A DNA stretch of 64,000 nucleotides from Eurosta solidaginis (GCF_040869045.1 NC_090322.1:175474672-175538671); one strand, 5' to 3'; positions 11,951 through 24,119 are shown, counted from the first letter of the stretch. Notes: generated by a model not told the origin, from the letters alone. Numbers and translations: made by a program.

Positions 11951-12150
11951 TAGTTGTTGTAAAGTTTTTCCCAATTGCCTTCTTTCGCATATATTATCTT
12001 CTTGCACATCACATACTTTGTATGTAGTTATGTGTTGAAGTTGTGCATGTTTGTAAGGCGGTTTTCAGAGAAACTTGGTATTGTTGCTGTTTTTGTTCTA
12101 TTTATGGAACTACAACGAATTAACCAAATGTTGTCTAGTTAACCGGGGAT

Positions 12151-12158
12151 TGCCGTAT
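12151..12158 (+). repeat. Left target duplication of the inner hAT (TGCCGTAT)
   Basis: The right flank at 15645-15652 reads GCCCGTAT, matching at 6 of 8 positions. The uninterrupted repeat at 42737-42752 reads GATTGCCCTTATTGCT, which shows the unoccupied site. Confidence 0.65.
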
Positions 12159-15100
12159 TAGAGCGCTGCATGAATGCATTCAAACTAAGGCTGAGTAACA
12201 CAGCACTGTGCTGTGTTATTGTGTTAACACTCAGTAATGTGCGGCACGCACACGCACACTTATCGATTAATTTATAACACAGTGGCACACTCGATGGCAC
12301 AAAGCTGACTGTGTAACGCCGCTCAAACTGGTAAATGCTCATAACACAATAACACGCTCTATAGCACAGAGAATGACACTCAGATCGTAAGTGCACATAC
12401 ATACATAGTCCATTGTGCTTGTGTGTTGATTGTATTGCTTTCCAATGACACTTCACTCAAAACATATTTATACACATGATACAAATATTACAAGAGAAAA
12501 CTGGTGAGATGGTAATGACATTTAAAAAGATTTTAAAATTATCACTGCGCTCTCATAATTTTTATTTTATTTTGATTTTTTCATAAAAAAATGGTGTTGC
12601 CACAGGGGCACTTACTATCCTCTTGATCAGATAATATGACTTTGAAAAATTGGAGTATGAAAGAAGATAAATGTTGCCATGATTTACTCTTCTAAATGGC
12701 GTCAAACGTGGCGTTAGAGGTAAGTCACACAGTACTGTGCTCTGATATTGTGCCTACACTCATATCGACTTTCGATAATCAGTTATAACACAATTGTGTC
12801 AACACAATGTGTTAACACTGCAAAGTGTGCCTGTGCTACTGTGTTAACACTCAAAAAATAGTGTCATTACCCACCACTAATTCAAACGCCCTTATGAGTG
12901 GACTATATATTTTTCTTGTAGTGAAGTACAAGTTTTCGCTTTCGTTTGAATGCTATCATGTACGAACTCACACCGAATGGAATAACGATCGTGCAGTGTA
13001 GCATTTGTCCGAGATGCGGGTGTGTTTCAGACAATGTATTCGAACTGTATGATCAGTTGTATACAACCTCTACACGAGTATTGCAGTGAAAACAGTTGTA
13101 TACAACTGAACAGTTGTAGCAAATGTTTGAAAATCCTAATTTGAATGTAGGCAGAAAGACGTTACAGTAGTAACTACATTCTTTTTACATTCCAATTTGC
13201 AAACAGTAAAAAACGAATAAAACATGTATGTAAAGGCACTTTTTAATAACATAAAGGTGTGAACGTAACAAACTTAAATTATTCATTTAGTGTATAAACA
13301 CAAACCATAAATTCAATTGGTATAGAACACCAAGCATATCATTACAAAACTTTTTGCTGCATTTAAGGGCTTAGTGCAAATGAGATACATATGTACATAT
13401 AAACAATAACTTCATATATAAAAGTAAAAACCAAACACTATTTTAATCTGACCGACTGTTAATAACATTGAAGTGAAGAAACATTATCTTGTTAAAATGA
13501 GTTGGTCTGGAGCCAATAACACTCCTTTTTTCGGAAAGTAAGTTTTTAGCTAAAGAGAATGTCCTTTCGGATGGAGCGCTACTTGCAGGAGTAGCCAGTA
13601 CCTGACAACTTACTTTAAATATAAGTGGGAATTGGGCCTTGTGCTAATCCCACCACTGTAAAACGTCGAAACCATCGTAATATGACACGTTAATATTTTC
13701 GTATCGTTGCAGTTCATTCAATATATTGTCTTCAGGCTGCATCATTATGTGTGGAGCTTGAAGGAAGCTTGTAGAAGCTCGGCTTCGTTTTGATTTTCAC
13801 TATTATTTATGTGCATTTTCATCAATTTTTTTATTTCATTTTTAATTAATTCTTTTTCGTTTACTGAAAATTGTATGAGCTTATTAGCTGGTGGATAAAG
13901 GAATAAGGAATATTGATAAATTACTTTCTACCACCATTTCTAATTTAATGAGCAGTTCTGCCTTAAAACCTTTAATTATTTCCAAATCCCTCTCATTCTG
14001 TGAACATGCATTTTTCAAATGCAAGAGGTGAACTGTAGTCAAATGAAGTGTTACATAAGACGATCCTTCCAACTTTTCTGAAGTTTCTGTGAAAATTTTA
14101 AGTATGTTTGCTAGTTCATTCACAATACTCAAATTTATATTACTAATTAAATTAATCTTATTTTTTTCTGTCAAAATATTGGTAATTTCTCTCCACTTTT
14201 TTGCTACTGAATCCAGTAAATAATACATTGTGTTCCAGCGTGTGGGAGAAAAGCTCTTCAAAGAGGTATTCAGGATAGAATTACAACCACTTTTTTTGAA
14301 ATATTTCACTAGTCTGGTGCATTTACTACATATTTCTGGTACTTGCGGCTGCTCATTAATTGATTTCTTAATAGTATTGTGCAACAAATGGTTGAAAAAA
14401 TTTATGTGATTATTTTGTCGAAACGCTGATAACATATTTGGTCCCATGTCTGTAACAACAATGACACGCTCGTTCAGTTCGCAATCAAAAATGTTCAGCA
14501 ATTCGCTTATTTTATTTCTTATGTTCACATCTGGAAATTATATTCCTTACAGTCTCTTCTGTGTAACTTTCTACTAGAATATTGCATTTACAAAAAAAAA
14601 AAAAACAAAATACTTACATGTGCAAGGTTCACCCTTCATCGATTTTATACTTAGCAGCTTATTTTGTAATCGTCCTTCTCTTACGTAGTGCATCGTTAAG
14701 CAAACAAATCAAGTGTGATAGTAGTCATCTGTCCAAATGTCTGACGTGAGACCATATCCAATATCTTTTACGTTTTTTATTTCCGTCTTAAGGTTTTCAA
14801 ACTGTATTTTATACAAACGAGTGTATTTCTCGAAATCGTCATCGGATGAGGTAGTAACGTTTATAAATTAACATTTGCACCAAATTTCGCACCTACCTCT
14901 ATTAAAAACTCCGCAAAATTTTTTAAACCGACGTCCTCAACTATTCCGAAAGGCCGGCAATTTTGCACACTCCATTCGGTAACTTTCTCTGTGCACTTTT
15001 TTTTTGTTTCCACATCAGTTTCAATTTTCTCTTCCGGAGTCGAACCACACTTTTTTTGAACTTATATAGCATTTGTGCTTTAAAGTAAATATTGAATAAC

Positions 15101-15644
15101 AGTTTCGACACGATACTGTCTATTTCCCCGCCCGTATCATTCATTATTTTCCCGAAAGTTTCCCAAACCTTGCTTCGCTCTCTTTTGTCACTTATTTTAT
15201 AGCAACCACTCAAAATCTTTTGCTTAAGTGTATTTCGATCGAATTGGTTATTGATTTCCATTTCATTCTATAAGATAAATCATCAAAATATAACCGTTTA
15301 GTAAGAAAAATTGGCTATATTTTGTAACATAAATTTAACTTACCATTTCTATACGGACTTAACAAGTTATACTTGAGCAAACAAACAAGCAAAACAAAAA
15401 GTACTAGTGTAGACGTGGTAAACGAGTTGGCACACGAGTTCTTACACGACAGTACAAACACGAGTAAAACTGAGCGAATGGAAATGGTTGCGCCTGACAA
15501 TGAGTTCGAGTAGTGTTGCAACACTAAATTCAAGTTGTGTTGTATTGACACAACTCATTCTCAAATGTGCATACATAGTACAGTGGTGGAAAACTAAAAG
15601 TACAACTGTATACACTTGTACGATTCCATTTATGCAGCGCTCTA
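12159..15644 (-). mobile_element. Inner hAT transposon, Hermes/hobo-like (level 3 of the nest)
   Basis: The terminal inverted repeats are TAGAGCGCTGCATGAATG on the left and its inverse, with one mismatch, on the right. The flanks are 8-bp near-identical sequences. The minus strand carries broken transposase. The left 700 bp is packed with subterminal palindromes such as TGTGTTAACAC and GTTGTATACAAC. The element is 3486 bp long, which is close to full size for a hAT, but its coding sequence is interrupted. Confidence 0.8.
13490..15261 (-). pseudogene. hAT transposase of the inner element, broken
   Basis: Read leftward on the minus strand. The N-terminal piece (15261 to 14941) has KVWETFGKIMNDTGGEIDSI, resembling the start of Hermes-type transposases before the BED zinc finger. 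The middle piece (14528 to 13884) has VIVVTDMGPNMLSAFRQ, FNHLLHNTIKK and SFSPTRWNTMYYLLDSV, which are catalytic-region blocks of hAT enzymes. The C-terminal piece (about 13620 to 13490) has LATPASSAPSERTFS and LLSEKRS, the dimerisation motif. The pieces are in different frames with stops between, so the gene is dead as written. Confidence 0.75.
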
Positions 15645-17104
15645 GCCCGTATTGCTTTAAATGAATGAAAACATTTATTTCAAGTAATTTTTAATTTTAT
15701 AATTTATTTAATAATTTGAGAAAAATTTAAACAACTAAAATCATTTTAGTTCCCTGTGTCTTCCATTCGATTCAATTGGCTGTTTCATCTGCTTCGAAGA
15801 TACTTCCGAATGAAATTGAATTTTTGATTGTAGAAACATGTAACTAGTTTTGTAAGTCCGCAAATAGACAAAGGAGCTATGCCATGCTATATGCTGCCAT
15901 AAACGAAGGACTCGAGACATTGCAAATTGTTAGAGCATCCTCAACTAAGTGGTTGTCCATCGAAGTAGCCGTAAAAGGAGTGGCGAATCAATGGCTAGAG
16001 TTGAACACCCACTTTGGTATTGCTGCTGTCGAGGATTCGTGCCATAAAGCAAAGCTTTTGTCAAATCTTTTCACGGACGATAAATTGGCTTATTTACTTT
16101 TCCTAATTTTTTCTCTATTGAAAAGGCACTGTGTGTTGTCAAACCACTTATTTTCTATAGCTTCACACAAAAAAATGTAGATATTCAAATAATGAAATAA
16201 ATAATACTGAAATTCAGTGGAAAAAATTACATCTACATGAATGGAACAACGTAGTTTGGGCCGAGGTTCAAGAGTATAAAAACGCTTTTGGGGAAAATCC
16301 CCACTTTTGTTTTCAATTTTTTGGTTTTGCCCACTCGGTAATGCAGAAGTTGAGCGAATTTTAAGCTCCATGAACAATGTTAAAACGAAGCAGCATAACA
16401 GTTTACATTTAAAAGTGTTAAATTCAATTTTATATGTAAGGTGCGGACTAAGGAAAGAAAATAAGTGCATCCATGATTTTATTATAACAAACGATCTCAT
16501 TGAACTAATGAACAAATGAAATATATTCATCAGATGATGATATCGAAATAGTTCAAGACTTTATGTATATTTCTATCTCACACATACTACATTTTATATG
16601 GATATATCCTGTTGCAAGCAGTGAAATAGTTGTAGCAGTAGTAGAGGAGTAGTCAAATGACTGAATTGAAATTTTTTTTATAAAACACAGATTGCATCTG
16701 TAAATTATTTTATTTATTTGTTATGAAATCGAAGTACAAATTAATTTTATTTTTTCGCTAGATAATATATGAAATGTTTATACGGTAACACACACTAGGT
16801 TTTATATGTATATACTGCAGGCAGTGAAATAATAGTAGACGAGTGGTCAAATGATTAACTTTAAAGAATGTGTATAAAACACAGATTGCATCTGTAAATT
16901 ATATTTGGAGTAAAAATGAATTCAAATTTTTTACTAGATGTATAAAATATTTAAAATGCTAAGATTTTTATGAAAAAATGAAGAAAATGCTTCAAAAGTT
17001 GCCTTAAATTTTTAGCTTTTTTTTTTAGCTTTGAACTTTTTTTTAGCTTTTTTTTGTCCATTTAGCTTCTTTTCTTAAAAAGATCTGGCAACACTGATCA
17101 CGTT

Positions 17105-18280
17105 TGCCTAATGAGCATGCCCATGCAATTCCAATAAGAAATATGTTTAAATACAGAGAAACTGTGGGCTGTGGGGTGGGTTTGAGTGCATTGAAAGTGT
17201 GCTCAGCTACTTGAATGATTAGAGCAGACAGACGAAACTATCTACATACATATATATGTATGCATGTGTATACTTACAGCTAAGCACATAGAAATAGGAG
17301 CACAAAAAGGTTTTCTGTTAAACGTTTTGCTTTTTCTTGACTTCAATTTTAAAATGCGGTTCAAAAACCGTCATTCGATCAGTAAAGAGCTAAATCAATT
17401 GGTAGATATGTTTATGTTGAAAACTCCTATCATAGGTAGCTTGGTGAAGGTCGCTTCCCACAGCAGCCGGTTCTATGTTATTTCAGTGTAACCCCATTTA
17501 AATTGTTGAGTCCCTCCCACAAATTGTCATCTTCAGAGCAGAGCAGATCCTTGCAGCGGGACTACTCCATACTCTCTTTCTCGGGAAGGTGCTGAGCCTA
17601 ACACTAGCCCAGATAAATGGTTTTGCTGTTGGTGCCGGAAACGAATATTCTTAGAACGGTCACACTTATGTCAATGTGTCACGTGCAAATGATGGTTGTA
17701 TCGAATGGAGTGTTCTGGGCTAGATCCCAACGTTCGTCCACCACGTAATTTTTTCAACAATTTTGTGACACATAACTGTTCCCGCCCAAGAGCGTCCTAC
17801 TGCTTCTCTCTTCCAACGGTGCCTTCAGCTCACTCGGCCGCCAATCAAAAAAGCTGCTGTCATGGATTATTTTTAGAACGTTTTGTTATACATATCAAGT
17901 GTATTAATGTTTTGTTATACAGTGGGTAAAGGGTACAACACTGGTTCAAAGCACATCGACTATAAACCTTTAGACGGACCGTTTTTTTCAAACATGGCGA
18001 AGAATTCATATTTTTGAAATGAAAAAAATTCAAATATACATGTATAAAAATATACTTATACATACATCCCAACAAGCTTTTCTTCACACGATTTTAAAAA
18101 TAATTTAAATTGAATTAGCTTGAGCAAACGATATACATATAAACGTTTTCAAAATTTTACTTATATTGAGTTTTTTAATAAGTAAATTTTTGATGAAGTA
18201 AACAAAATATGAGTGCTGGACTTGCTGCTATTGGTGTTGAAATAGTATTAATCATTATCATTAATATCATTAATCTACCT
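17105..18280. other. No gene seen
   Basis: No conserved protein block or shared repeat was recognised on either strand. Confidence 0.4.
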
Positions 18281-18294
18281 ATACTATTGCTTGA

Positions 18295-18554
18295 AGTCAT
18301 TCACTTGGAAATGGTTGCTACAAAAACCCATATTTTTCAAATTATCACTTGTGGTTAGAACGCATGCCTCGACCCATTTCTTGCAAGTTTCTGCCTCGTT
18401 TGGAAAGCTGGGGATTAAATAAAAAGCCCAATAGCAACTTAAAACAAAAATTGCACAATTTAAATAATTCACTTTCTGCAAAATACTCACGAAGCAAGCC
18501 TATATTATTAAATTTGTCTCTCTTTTTATCACACAAAAAACAACGCTTCGACAT
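18295..18554 (-). pseudogene. THAP-like zinc finger fragment
   Basis: The minus strand starts MSKRCFLCDKKRDK, giving the C-x2-C pair of a THAP finger. A second frame gives FPNEAETCKKWVEACV and later CSNHFQVNDF, which match the FP, KKW and C-x2-H-F parts of THAP domains. Between them lie GTGAGT (donor-like) and TTAATCCCCAG (acceptor-like), so an intron is possible. Simple joining leaves the frame one base off, and a stop follows directly after the domain. THAP domains occur in host DNA-binding proteins and in P-element transposases. This piece alone does not say which. Confidence 0.45.
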
Positions 18555-18730
18555 GTTTGATATTAATTTTACTTATAACTGCTGAAAATCTTACGACCGC
18601 TAACTAGATTTGTTTTCAATTCATGCCATTCGTCGCGCCTACGCATATTTTGTAACTGTTAATTCTATGCATGAGAAATTCGTAGTTGTCAGTTGGCATT
18701 ATTTGCTTTTTTTGTCGCTTTTTGGTCACT

Positions 18731-18960
18731 AAAGCCGGAGTCATTGGTGCCGTATGTCGTATCGCTGTATCCGTATTCCTAACGTAATCAGCTGTTTATC
18801 GTTACGATGGTAAACCAAAACCCAATTGGTTGGCTACGATACGGTTACGACCTTAGCGGCACCAATAATCGATTGCATTGATTCTCATAAGGTTGGTCGA
18901 ATCAGCTGTTAAAAGGTTACCGATAAGGTTACCGATAAAGCACCAATGTCTCCAGCTTAA
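18731..18960. mobile_element. MITE of about 230 bp with 19-bp inverted ends
   Basis: The left end AAGCCGGAGTCATTGGTGC is mirrored at the right by GCACCAATGTCTCCAGCTT, with two mismatches. A second copy in the opposite direction lies at 43078-43306 and is alike over its whole length. Its core (ATCGATTGCATTGATTCTC, CAGCTG, CCAACCAATTGG on one strand) resembles the palindromic elements at 57365-58080. No coding sequence is present. Confidence 0.8.
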
Positions 18961-19120
18961 GGGCTCATTTACATACGTATATCTGCGCACTCAGCACAAA
19001 TCGGTAATACTGTTTTCACACAGAAACTTAATGATCTCATTTCACCTGCTAATGAAATCGTAAATTTTTTGCTTTCACACAGAAGTAACTGCTCGATTAG
19101 TATGAAGGATGAGACAGACA

Positions 19121-19306
19121 ATCATGGCGGAACGATACAAGGTGGGAGCATGGTGACATACCTACAAACAAAAAAAATGCCATGTACTTGTAAATTCGAT
19201 GGACAAATGTCAAAATCGTACTGCGCCGGTAGTTGATGTATCAAATCAAATAAAAAAGGTTATAATCAGCTGTTCGATGCGGCCACCTTGTATCGTTCCG
19301 CCATGC
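19121..19306. mobile_element. Short MITE with 23-bp perfect inverted ends
   Basis: CATGGCGGAACGATACAAGG begins the left arm (19123-19145) and its exact inverse forms the right arm (about 19281-19303). The arms enclose about 135 bp of non-coding DNA. No target duplication could be fixed. Confidence 0.65.
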
Positions 19307-19674
19307 AGAGAATGACATTTGCTTTGACAAATGACATTTTTAAGCACTGAACACACCAAAAACTAAGAAGCGGAACGCTGCCAATAGAGTTGCATTGTGC
19401 TTTTGACTTCATTAGGCATTCTATTAGCTACTAATGAAATAATAATAGATTCGAATTTTGTAGGGAAGATTGAGCTCAATAAGCGTCTTAATGTAGAAAA
19501 TTATTTTATTATTCAATAAGCCGTCTGTGTGAAAATAGTATAATGCTATTCTGAGGAGTTCTTAAAACAATAAAAAATTGTATAATACTAATGGAAAACA
19601 AAAGCTTACTTCTCATTTGGGGAACGAAACAGTCTAATGTAAAATAACTGTGTTTTCTTTTACTTCTATATACG

Positions 19675-22315
19675 TTTACGCTTAAAGAAGAGAAGATTTT
19701 ACGTCTGCTTAAAACATCAATAGACGAAGTTAATCGTTTACGTCGACAAGTCAGCGACCTGCAAGGTAAGTTAAGCTCTATGCAGAATGCGCTCTGTAAC
19801 TTGCCGCTGGATACCTGTCGCTCTCGCTCTTCCTCTGAGTCAAAGCTCATGTTAACAATATATCGTCCCTATTTTTAAATAAATTAGGAGATAATCACTT
19901 ATGTGTTTTAGGGGATTTTAACCTTTGTGATATTTCTTGGTCTCATAGTTACTCTGCGTCAGGCCTATTACCTAATAATATTACTAAGTCTTTTGAGTCA
20001 TACGTTATAGATAATATCTTAAGTCTAAATTTGCATCAAATCAAAAGTTTCAAAAACAGGCTCGATAGAATATTAGATCTAATTTTTATTAGTAATGTCA
20101 TAAATTCTAATCTTTCTGAGTGCCATGCGCGATTCGCTCCGACGGATATGCAGCATTCTGCTCTAATTCTTAAACTCGAATTTTATGAGTTTGGAGCTCA
20201 CTCTTTAATTGATGATTTTTCATTTAACTTTTCGAAGTGTGATTTTTCTAGACTCGATCAGGATCTAGCTGAAATAGACTGGGCTAATTTGCTTTCCATC
20301 TCTGATGTTGGTCATTGCTTTGAAATATTTAAGTCGACTCTCTTTGATCTGTGTACGAGGCATGTACCAGTTGCGAACAAGAAACCATATAGGTTGCCAT
20401 GGTACACAACAAGGTTAAAAAAGTTGAAGAATGTAAGAAACAAGTTCTTCAAAAAGTTTAAATGAACCAAAAACCCGTTATTTTTTACTAAATATAAACA
20501 TTATGTGAAGGATTTCAACTGTCTAGAGAAGTTTCTTTACAGAAACTACATTACAAGCTTTGAGACGAATATAAAGTATAACCCGAAAGCATTCTGGAAT
20601 TACGTTAAGTCGAAGAAATCTCGCTCCTCGGTGCCTGCCACCGTCTTCTACAATGACAGACCTGCTAACACTCCCCACAATGTGGCTAACGCGTTTGCTG
20701 AATTTTTTAGTTCTAATTTTGCTAATCATGATGCTAGTCCCTCATCTGACTTCTCGTCTGAAATTTCTTCGTCCCCAAATTTTGGTTCAATGTCAATTAG
20801 CTTTGGTGAGTTTATTGATGCTTGGAAATTCGCCTCGATAACTCCTATTTATAAATCTGGCAGTAAGACTGATGTCTGCAATTACAGGCCAATTTCAAAG
20901 CTTTCCACCGTTTCTAAGCTATTTGAGTGCGTTGTCAAGGAAAAGATTTATTTTTCAGTGAAGCACTTGATCTGTCCGAAACAGCATGGGTTTGTTTCTG
21001 GTCGCTCTACCGTTTCCAATCTTGTGGAGTTCAGTGAATATTGTATCTCTGCCTTTTCATCTGGTCTTCAGGTCGACTGTATTTGCACCGACTTTTCCAA
21101 AGCTTTTGATAAGGTATCGCATGATGTTCTAATTCACAAACTGTACTGCCTTGGATTTCATTCAACCTTTTTGCAGTGGCTAAAATCATATCTAAGTAAT
21201 AGATGGTGTGCCGTCTCTATTGATGGGGTATCATCAGATCCCTTTTTGGCGACATCGGGCGTCCCGCAGGGTAGTATTTTGGGACCATTACTTTTTGTCT
21301 TATACATCAATGACATTAGCTCATGCTTCTCTTACGCTAGATTTCTGTTGTACGCCGATGATCTCAAAGTTTACTCTGTTGTAAATTCCGCAAACGATAT
21401 GATTAATCTTCAAGCTGATATTGATAAACTTTACTCCTGGTGCATTAGATCTCATCTTTCATTAAATATAAATAAATGCTTCCACGTAACCTACTCAAAA
21501 TCTCGTTCAAATCTTAACAGTTCGTATAGTATCGCTAACCAGTACGTTGCAGACTGTTGAAAAAATCAAATATCTTGGGGTTGTATTTGATACAAAATTT
21601 ATGTTCGTGAACCATATTGATTTCATCATTGCCAAGGCCTATGCTATGCTAGGCTTCATTCGGCGTAATAGTTCGGAGTTTTCTGACCCGTATACTTTAA
21701 AAGTACTCTACTCTTCATTCGTGCGTTCTCATCTTGAGCATGCTACATTAATTTGGAGATATTTCCAACAATTCTCAATCAACAGGCTTGAGCGAGTTCA
21801 AAAAGTTTTTCTTAAGTATGCTTTACGGTCATTAAGGTTTACATACCCTCTTCCTCCATATGCTGCTCGTTTACTTCTTTTGAATCTTAAATCCCTGGAA
21901 GCCAGGAGATCTATTCTCTCCTTGACTTTCTTGTTTGGCATTATCCACGGAGATGTAGACTCCGCTGACCTTCTTGTGGAAATTAATTTTAATGTTCCAA
22001 GGAGGGATCTTCGTAATGTTTGCCCGTTTTATGGTATCAATAATGGAAGGAATGCGCCAATTGCACGCGCCCCGAAAGAATTCAATAAGATTTCATCTTC
22101 TATTGAGCTTGATTTTTCTATGTGTAGAAACGCTTTTATAAATATTTTAAAGTCAGCTATTTAATTGTTTTTAATTTGTTTGTTATAAGAACTTATTATT
22201 TATTGTAAACTATATATTTACATGTATATTTTGTTATCTTTGTGTTAATATTTTTTGTATATACCATTATTGGCAGTCTGTAAGACCTGTATGTTCATAA
22301 AAAAAAAAAAAAAGA
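19675..22315 (+). mobile_element. Non-LTR retrotransposon, 5'-truncated with internal deletions
   Basis: Coding remnants run on the plus strand to 22164. They are followed by about 150 bp of AT-rich 3' UTR and a poly-A run at about 22299-22313, the hallmark of a reverse-transcribed 3' end. The 5' limit is approximate. It starts near a coiled-coil-like segment (19683-19840) that then jumps directly to the endonuclease C-terminus. Confidence 0.75.
19863..22164 (+). pseudogene. Endonuclease-reverse transcriptase of a non-LTR element, broken
   Basis: The endonuclease part at 19887-19950 has the LGDFNL motif. Linker and palm follow, with ASITPIYKSGSKTDVCNYRP (20830-20890), DFSKAFDKVSHDVL (motif A), SGVPQGSILGPLLF (motif B) and the catalytic YADDLKV (about 21352-21372). 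The thumb follows with KIKYLGVVFD. No RNase H domain is seen. Defects are a TGA at 20462-20464, a deletion near 20812 that removes the fingers region before IDAWKF, and a frameshift near 21550. Element type: jockey/CR1-like from motif style, not proven. Confidence 0.8.
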
Positions 22316-23773
22316 AATTGCTACGCATAAAATTTGTTACTAAATTTCTATGTTTCACCCTCTACACTAATTCTATGTATTATATGAGTGTCCACAACTG
22401 ATTCAGCTATGTGTTATGTGTTATACCCTATGGCCATCACAGGGTTGTGTCTCCGCTTTTCGGTACACCCTGTGCTGTAGCTAGTTTTTTAAACACTGCC
22501 GCTAGATGGGTCTCCCAAGCATTATCTAAGCGAGGATAAGGGGTTTTTTACGCGCAAACGTAAACGTATACGCGTGTGAAAAAAAAACACGTCTAATATT
22601 GATAAAAGCAAGACGGCTTGTTGAAATATACATATACTTAAGCCCGTTTTATACAAAAATTTAACCACAACCTTGAGATTTTGTCTCCTTCTCTCGTTGT
22701 ATATCTGTACCGTAATGTTTACACAGTTTATTAGTAGTGATATAGAAGTATTACATATATGGTTTGGTCATATAAGTATGTCCATATATGTGGTCACAAG
22801 GCTTAACAGCACAAGTGTGTTTAAAGCTGCAGTTACCAACCGACGCGTCGGTGAGTTTTCGTTTACATTGCACATTCATAAGATAGGTCGTGTCAGCTGA
22901 CATGTTTTTTGTACGTACGTTTGTGGGTAACAGCACCTTTACTGTCCATCGCAAGCATTTCAACATGTATCACACAATTTATTGTATGAGATACCGGCTT
23001 CTGGTGAGCACACTCCATGTCGATATGCATATCTCTTTAATGAATGGGCCGTTTGTTTTGGTTGATCGTCTCAGCGTTTTAGTATGACGCGGATTTTCAA
23101 CAACTTTTGACGTTTCATTTTCTTCGGTGAGTAGAGAGCGGTAGTGCAGTCTTGGGAGCGTAAATTCGATATGTGATCATGTGTATTGGCATTTGTCTAC
23201 ACGGGCTATTTCGAATTGGTTATGTGATCGACACACGCAAAAACGCTAGCACGCTCTCCAAACGAACGAGTTTGCTGTGAAATCTCACATCTGTCTGCTT
23301 TAATTAATGAACTTTAGTGCCTCATAAGGTCGTTTGTTAAGAAATAAACGAAAATTAAATATTTTTGCATTTGCATTTGAGTAGTCAAGCAAGTTTCCTT
23401 CATAGCATCTAAATATCTGTGAATATATCTGATATCTACCTAATTCGTAAACGTTGTTGCTTCAAAACAATGTACCTAATCTTTAAAATAAGATTATGAG
23501 CATAATATTCTCTTTTACGAATTCACCACTAGTGATTGTGACAAAAAATTTTATTAAACAAAAAAGTGCCATGGTACCAGGAAAGCAAATAAAAGCAGAA
23601 GCAAATATAAATTAAACCCAAATAAAAAGACTATTCGCGATTTTTTAGTGAATTAGCTCAAACCGACATGTGTATATGTATATTATGTACATTAGACTAC
23701 TTCAGGAAAAATCATATTTTTCCCCAAACAGGCTGAAAGTTTAATGAGGTGTGTGGTGACCATGCTCAAGACA
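22316..23773. other. No gene seen
   Basis: No motif, long ORF or copy of another repeat in the window was recognised. Confidence 0.4.
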
Positions 23774-23777
23774 TTAA
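23774..23777 (+). repeat. TTAA target duplication, left side of piggyBac
   Basis: TTAA directly precedes CCCTGGACGG. The matching TTAA lies at 26747-26750 after the right end. Confidence 0.8.
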
Positions 23778-24119
23778 CCCTGGACGGCCATCCTTATTTT
23801 TTGTACATTAACGTCATCCTTCGTCATTATGACGACGACTTATTTTAAATCCATTTTCAGAAGGGTATGAGTAGAAATAATGAACGCGTTTAATTTTTTT
23901 TTTTAATTTATTTCATTATTTGCTAATACAATTCAAAAATAAAACGGAAAACTTATATTCTTTTAACTTAAATATAATAATTCACAGTCTTCTATTAATT
24001 GGCTTCAGCTTTAAGGCATTGTCTTTTAAAAAATAAAAAATCACAATTCGTGGTAGGTATTGTCATACAAATCTTTAAGTTTCTTAAACTAAATAATTAA
24101 ACTTAATTAGGAAGAGCAA

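Larger units (their letters stand above)
11777..15735 (-). mobile_element. SINE-type repeat with tRNA-like core (level 2 of the nest), split by a hAT
   Basis: The insertion is flanked by the 12-bp direct repeat CTAAAATCATTT at 11765-11776 and 15735-15746 (one base shared with the element end). A stretch ATTTAATAATTTGGGAAAAA plus TTTAAACAAC occurs at both ends of the element in the same direction, so its unit appears tandem or permuted. A second copy at 42726-43070 has the same blocks in a different order. The inner hAT (12159-15644) interrupts it. Without that interruption the repeat is about 470 bp. Confidence 0.65.
11330..16519 (+). pseudogene. hAT transposase of the outer element, split and decayed
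   Basis: Pieces occur in hAT order. About 11340-11470 has AELANALYVASHTAV. At 11540-11640, FSLIIDESIDRRVNKCLGIV contains the conserved DES(T/I)D block of the catalytic domain. After the nested element, 15890-16080 has ASSTKWLSIEVAVKGVANQW. At 16330-16510 there is a C-terminal dimerisation block (GNAEVERILSSMNNVKTKQH) with the NAEVERIFS-like signature of this hAT group. Stops and frameshifts separate the pieces, so it cannot be functional. The nearest group is the insect hAT type often annotated as zinc finger protein 862-like. This is recalled, not searched. Confidence 0.75.
11096..17096 (+). mobile_element. Outer hAT transposon (level 1 of the nest)
   Basis: The ends are CAGTGTTGC and GCAACACTG, flanked by a perfect 8-bp duplication, ATCACGTT, which is the hAT signature. 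Subterminal tagctttttt repeats occur at both ends (about 11108-11215 and 17015-17070), as is common in hAT elements. Broken transposase lies on the plus strand on both sides of a nested insertion at 11777-15735. Without that insertion the element would be about 2 kb. Confidence 0.85.

Noticed and set aside
23516..23540. GAATTC-x-CACTAGTGATT resembling a cloning-vector junction
   Set aside because: Three extra bases break the match and no vector sequence follows on either side. It is a coincidence.
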